64,000 nt of DNA, from assembly GCF_001975665.1 (NCBI RefSeq), contig NZ_CP019419.1, forward strand, positions 2,587,501 through 2,651,500, read 5' to 3'. The position numbers and the translations under genes were made by a program. The notes beneath the pieces were generated by a model. The model worked only from the letters and a program-made list of their open reading frames with translations. It did not search any database and was not told the DNA's origin. Of the stretch, positions 63,470 to 64,000 are shown one piece after another. This stretch comes from Polaribacter reichenbachii. Lineage in GTDB: Bacteria > Bacteroidota > Bacteroidia > Flavobacteriales > Flavobacteriaceae. Each line of letters begins with the position of its first letter. Within the stretch, counting starts at the first letter, position 1.

Positions 63470-64000
63470 TGAAAGAGAAAGGTCTTCATCAGAAAAATAA
63501 ATTCAATAAAGGGTATAATTTTGATGACTTAGTTCAGCAAAACCCAGAGTTAGCAAAATTTGTAACAAAAAATAGATTTGGTAAAATCACGATTGATTTT
63601 TCGAATCCGAAAGCAGTAAAAGAGCTTAATAAATCTTTGTTATTTACTTATGATAAAATTTCTGTTTGGGATTTTCCTGATGAAAATTTATGTCCGCCAA
63701 TTCCTGGACGATTAGATTATATTCATCATTTATCAGACTTAAATTCATCCGAAGAAAATAGAACAGTTTTAGATATTGGTACAGGAGCAACTTGTATTTA
63801 TCCGCTTTTGGGTGTTGCAGAATACAACTGGAATTTTGTTGCCACAGATATTGATTTAGATTCGTTGGATACTGCACAAGATATTATTGATGATAATAAT
63901 TTAGATACTAAAATTGAGTTAAGACAACAATTTAACGAACAACATATTTTAAAGGATATTTTAGAAGAAGACGATTCTTTTTTTGCTACCATGTGCAATC
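63469..64000 (+). CDS. rlmF: 23S rRNA (adenine(1618)-N6)-methyltransferase (3' partial)
   Basis: The frame is open from ATG 63469 to the window end, giving 177 residues. KGLHQKNKFNKGYNFDDLVQ, IDFSNPKAVKELNKSLL, then CPPIPGRLDYIHHLSDL and the SAM site VLDIGTGATCIYPLLG and ATDID are typical of RlmF, which methylates A1618 of 23S rRNA. The NPPF catalytic motif would lie beyond the window. It is coupled to bshC by a TAATG overlap. Confidence 0.9.
   Translation, partial: MKEKGLHQKNKFNKGYNFDDLVQQNPELAKFVTKNRFGKITIDFSNPKAVKELNKSLLFTYDKISVWDFPDENLCPPIPGRLDYIHHLSDLNSSEENRTVLDIGTGATCIYPLLGVAEYNWNFVATDIDLDSLDTAQDIIDDNNLDTKIELRQQFNEQHILKDILEEDDSFFATMCN

Noticed and set aside
63644..63998. Minus-strand open frames near the right end
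   Set aside because: They lie antisense to the start of rlmF, which is supported by motifs and by coupling to bshC.

Overview
This is a single chromosomal stretch from a low-GC marine-type member of the Bacteroidota, most likely the family Flavobacteriaceae (a Polaribacter/Tenacibaculum-like organism; the genus is inference). Three things point there. Base composition is strongly AT-rich. The promoter motif TTG/TTTG, 17-21 bp, then TAnnTTTG recurs upstream of many genes. The gene content and order are flavobacterial: bamD-rpoZ-coaBC-DUF4835-recN, ruvX/def-DUF5606-mazG, rpmB-rpmG-DUF4295-ftsY, menD-S1 protein-menB, and bshC-rlmF. Almost everything is housekeeping.

Layout. 1-3138 is the tail of an ABC-permease/M1-aminopeptidase fusion. 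3291-3942 is a HigBA toxin-antitoxin pair. 4120-9236 holds a DUF6913-like protein, dapA, bamD, rpoZ, coaBC and a DUF4835 protein. 9237-11737 is an accessory pocket inserted before recN: a membrane protein, an XRE regulator, a 40-nt palindrome, an orphan terminator, a collapsed GLPGLI/outer-membrane-barrel pseudogene and a second toxin-antitoxin-like pair. 11738-14345 is recN and fabI. 14356-14618 holds a degenerate interspersed repeat and 14 perfect copies of a 7-bp unit that end exactly at the start codon of a glycosyltransferase. 15618-24484 holds an M16 protease, a glycosylasparaginase, yidC, pyrG, a lipoprotein and rpmH. 24592-31123 holds carB, a flavoprotein, mazG, DUF5606, def and ruvX. 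31311-42136 holds dapD, cca and several sugar-related genes (three GT2 enzymes, a GT11 fucosyltransferase, a DUF1647-like protein, a phosphohexomutase and an MsbA-type exporter). 42301-42396 is the SRP RNA. 42474-53277 holds an SDR enzyme, a lipoprotein, a transaldolase, menD, an S1 protein, an esterase-like protein, menB, purU, a FAH-family protein, two tandem paralogous membrane proteins and cinA. 53358-64000 holds rpmB, rpmG, DUF4295, ftsY, DUF421, an amidase, rimO, an M14 peptidase, bshC and the start of rlmF.

How the genes work together. dapA and dapD belong to the diaminopimelate/lysine route (succinylase branch). menD and menB serve menaquinone. bshC indicates bacillithiol as the low-molecular-weight thiol. 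The SRP RNA, ftsY, yidC and bamD cover protein delivery to, and insertion into, both membranes. pyrG and carB serve pyrimidines, and carB lacks the usual C-terminal allosteric domain. The glycosyltransferases, the sugar-phosphate mutase and the MsbA-like exporter suggest surface-glycan or LPS synthesis.

I do not see a large, clearly undescribed multi-gene system. The best leads are the accessory pocket at 9237-11737, the heptamer array fused to a start codon, the two copies of a foldback repeat, and a few proteins that have lost expected parts. Family names come from recognition by eye; no database search was run.
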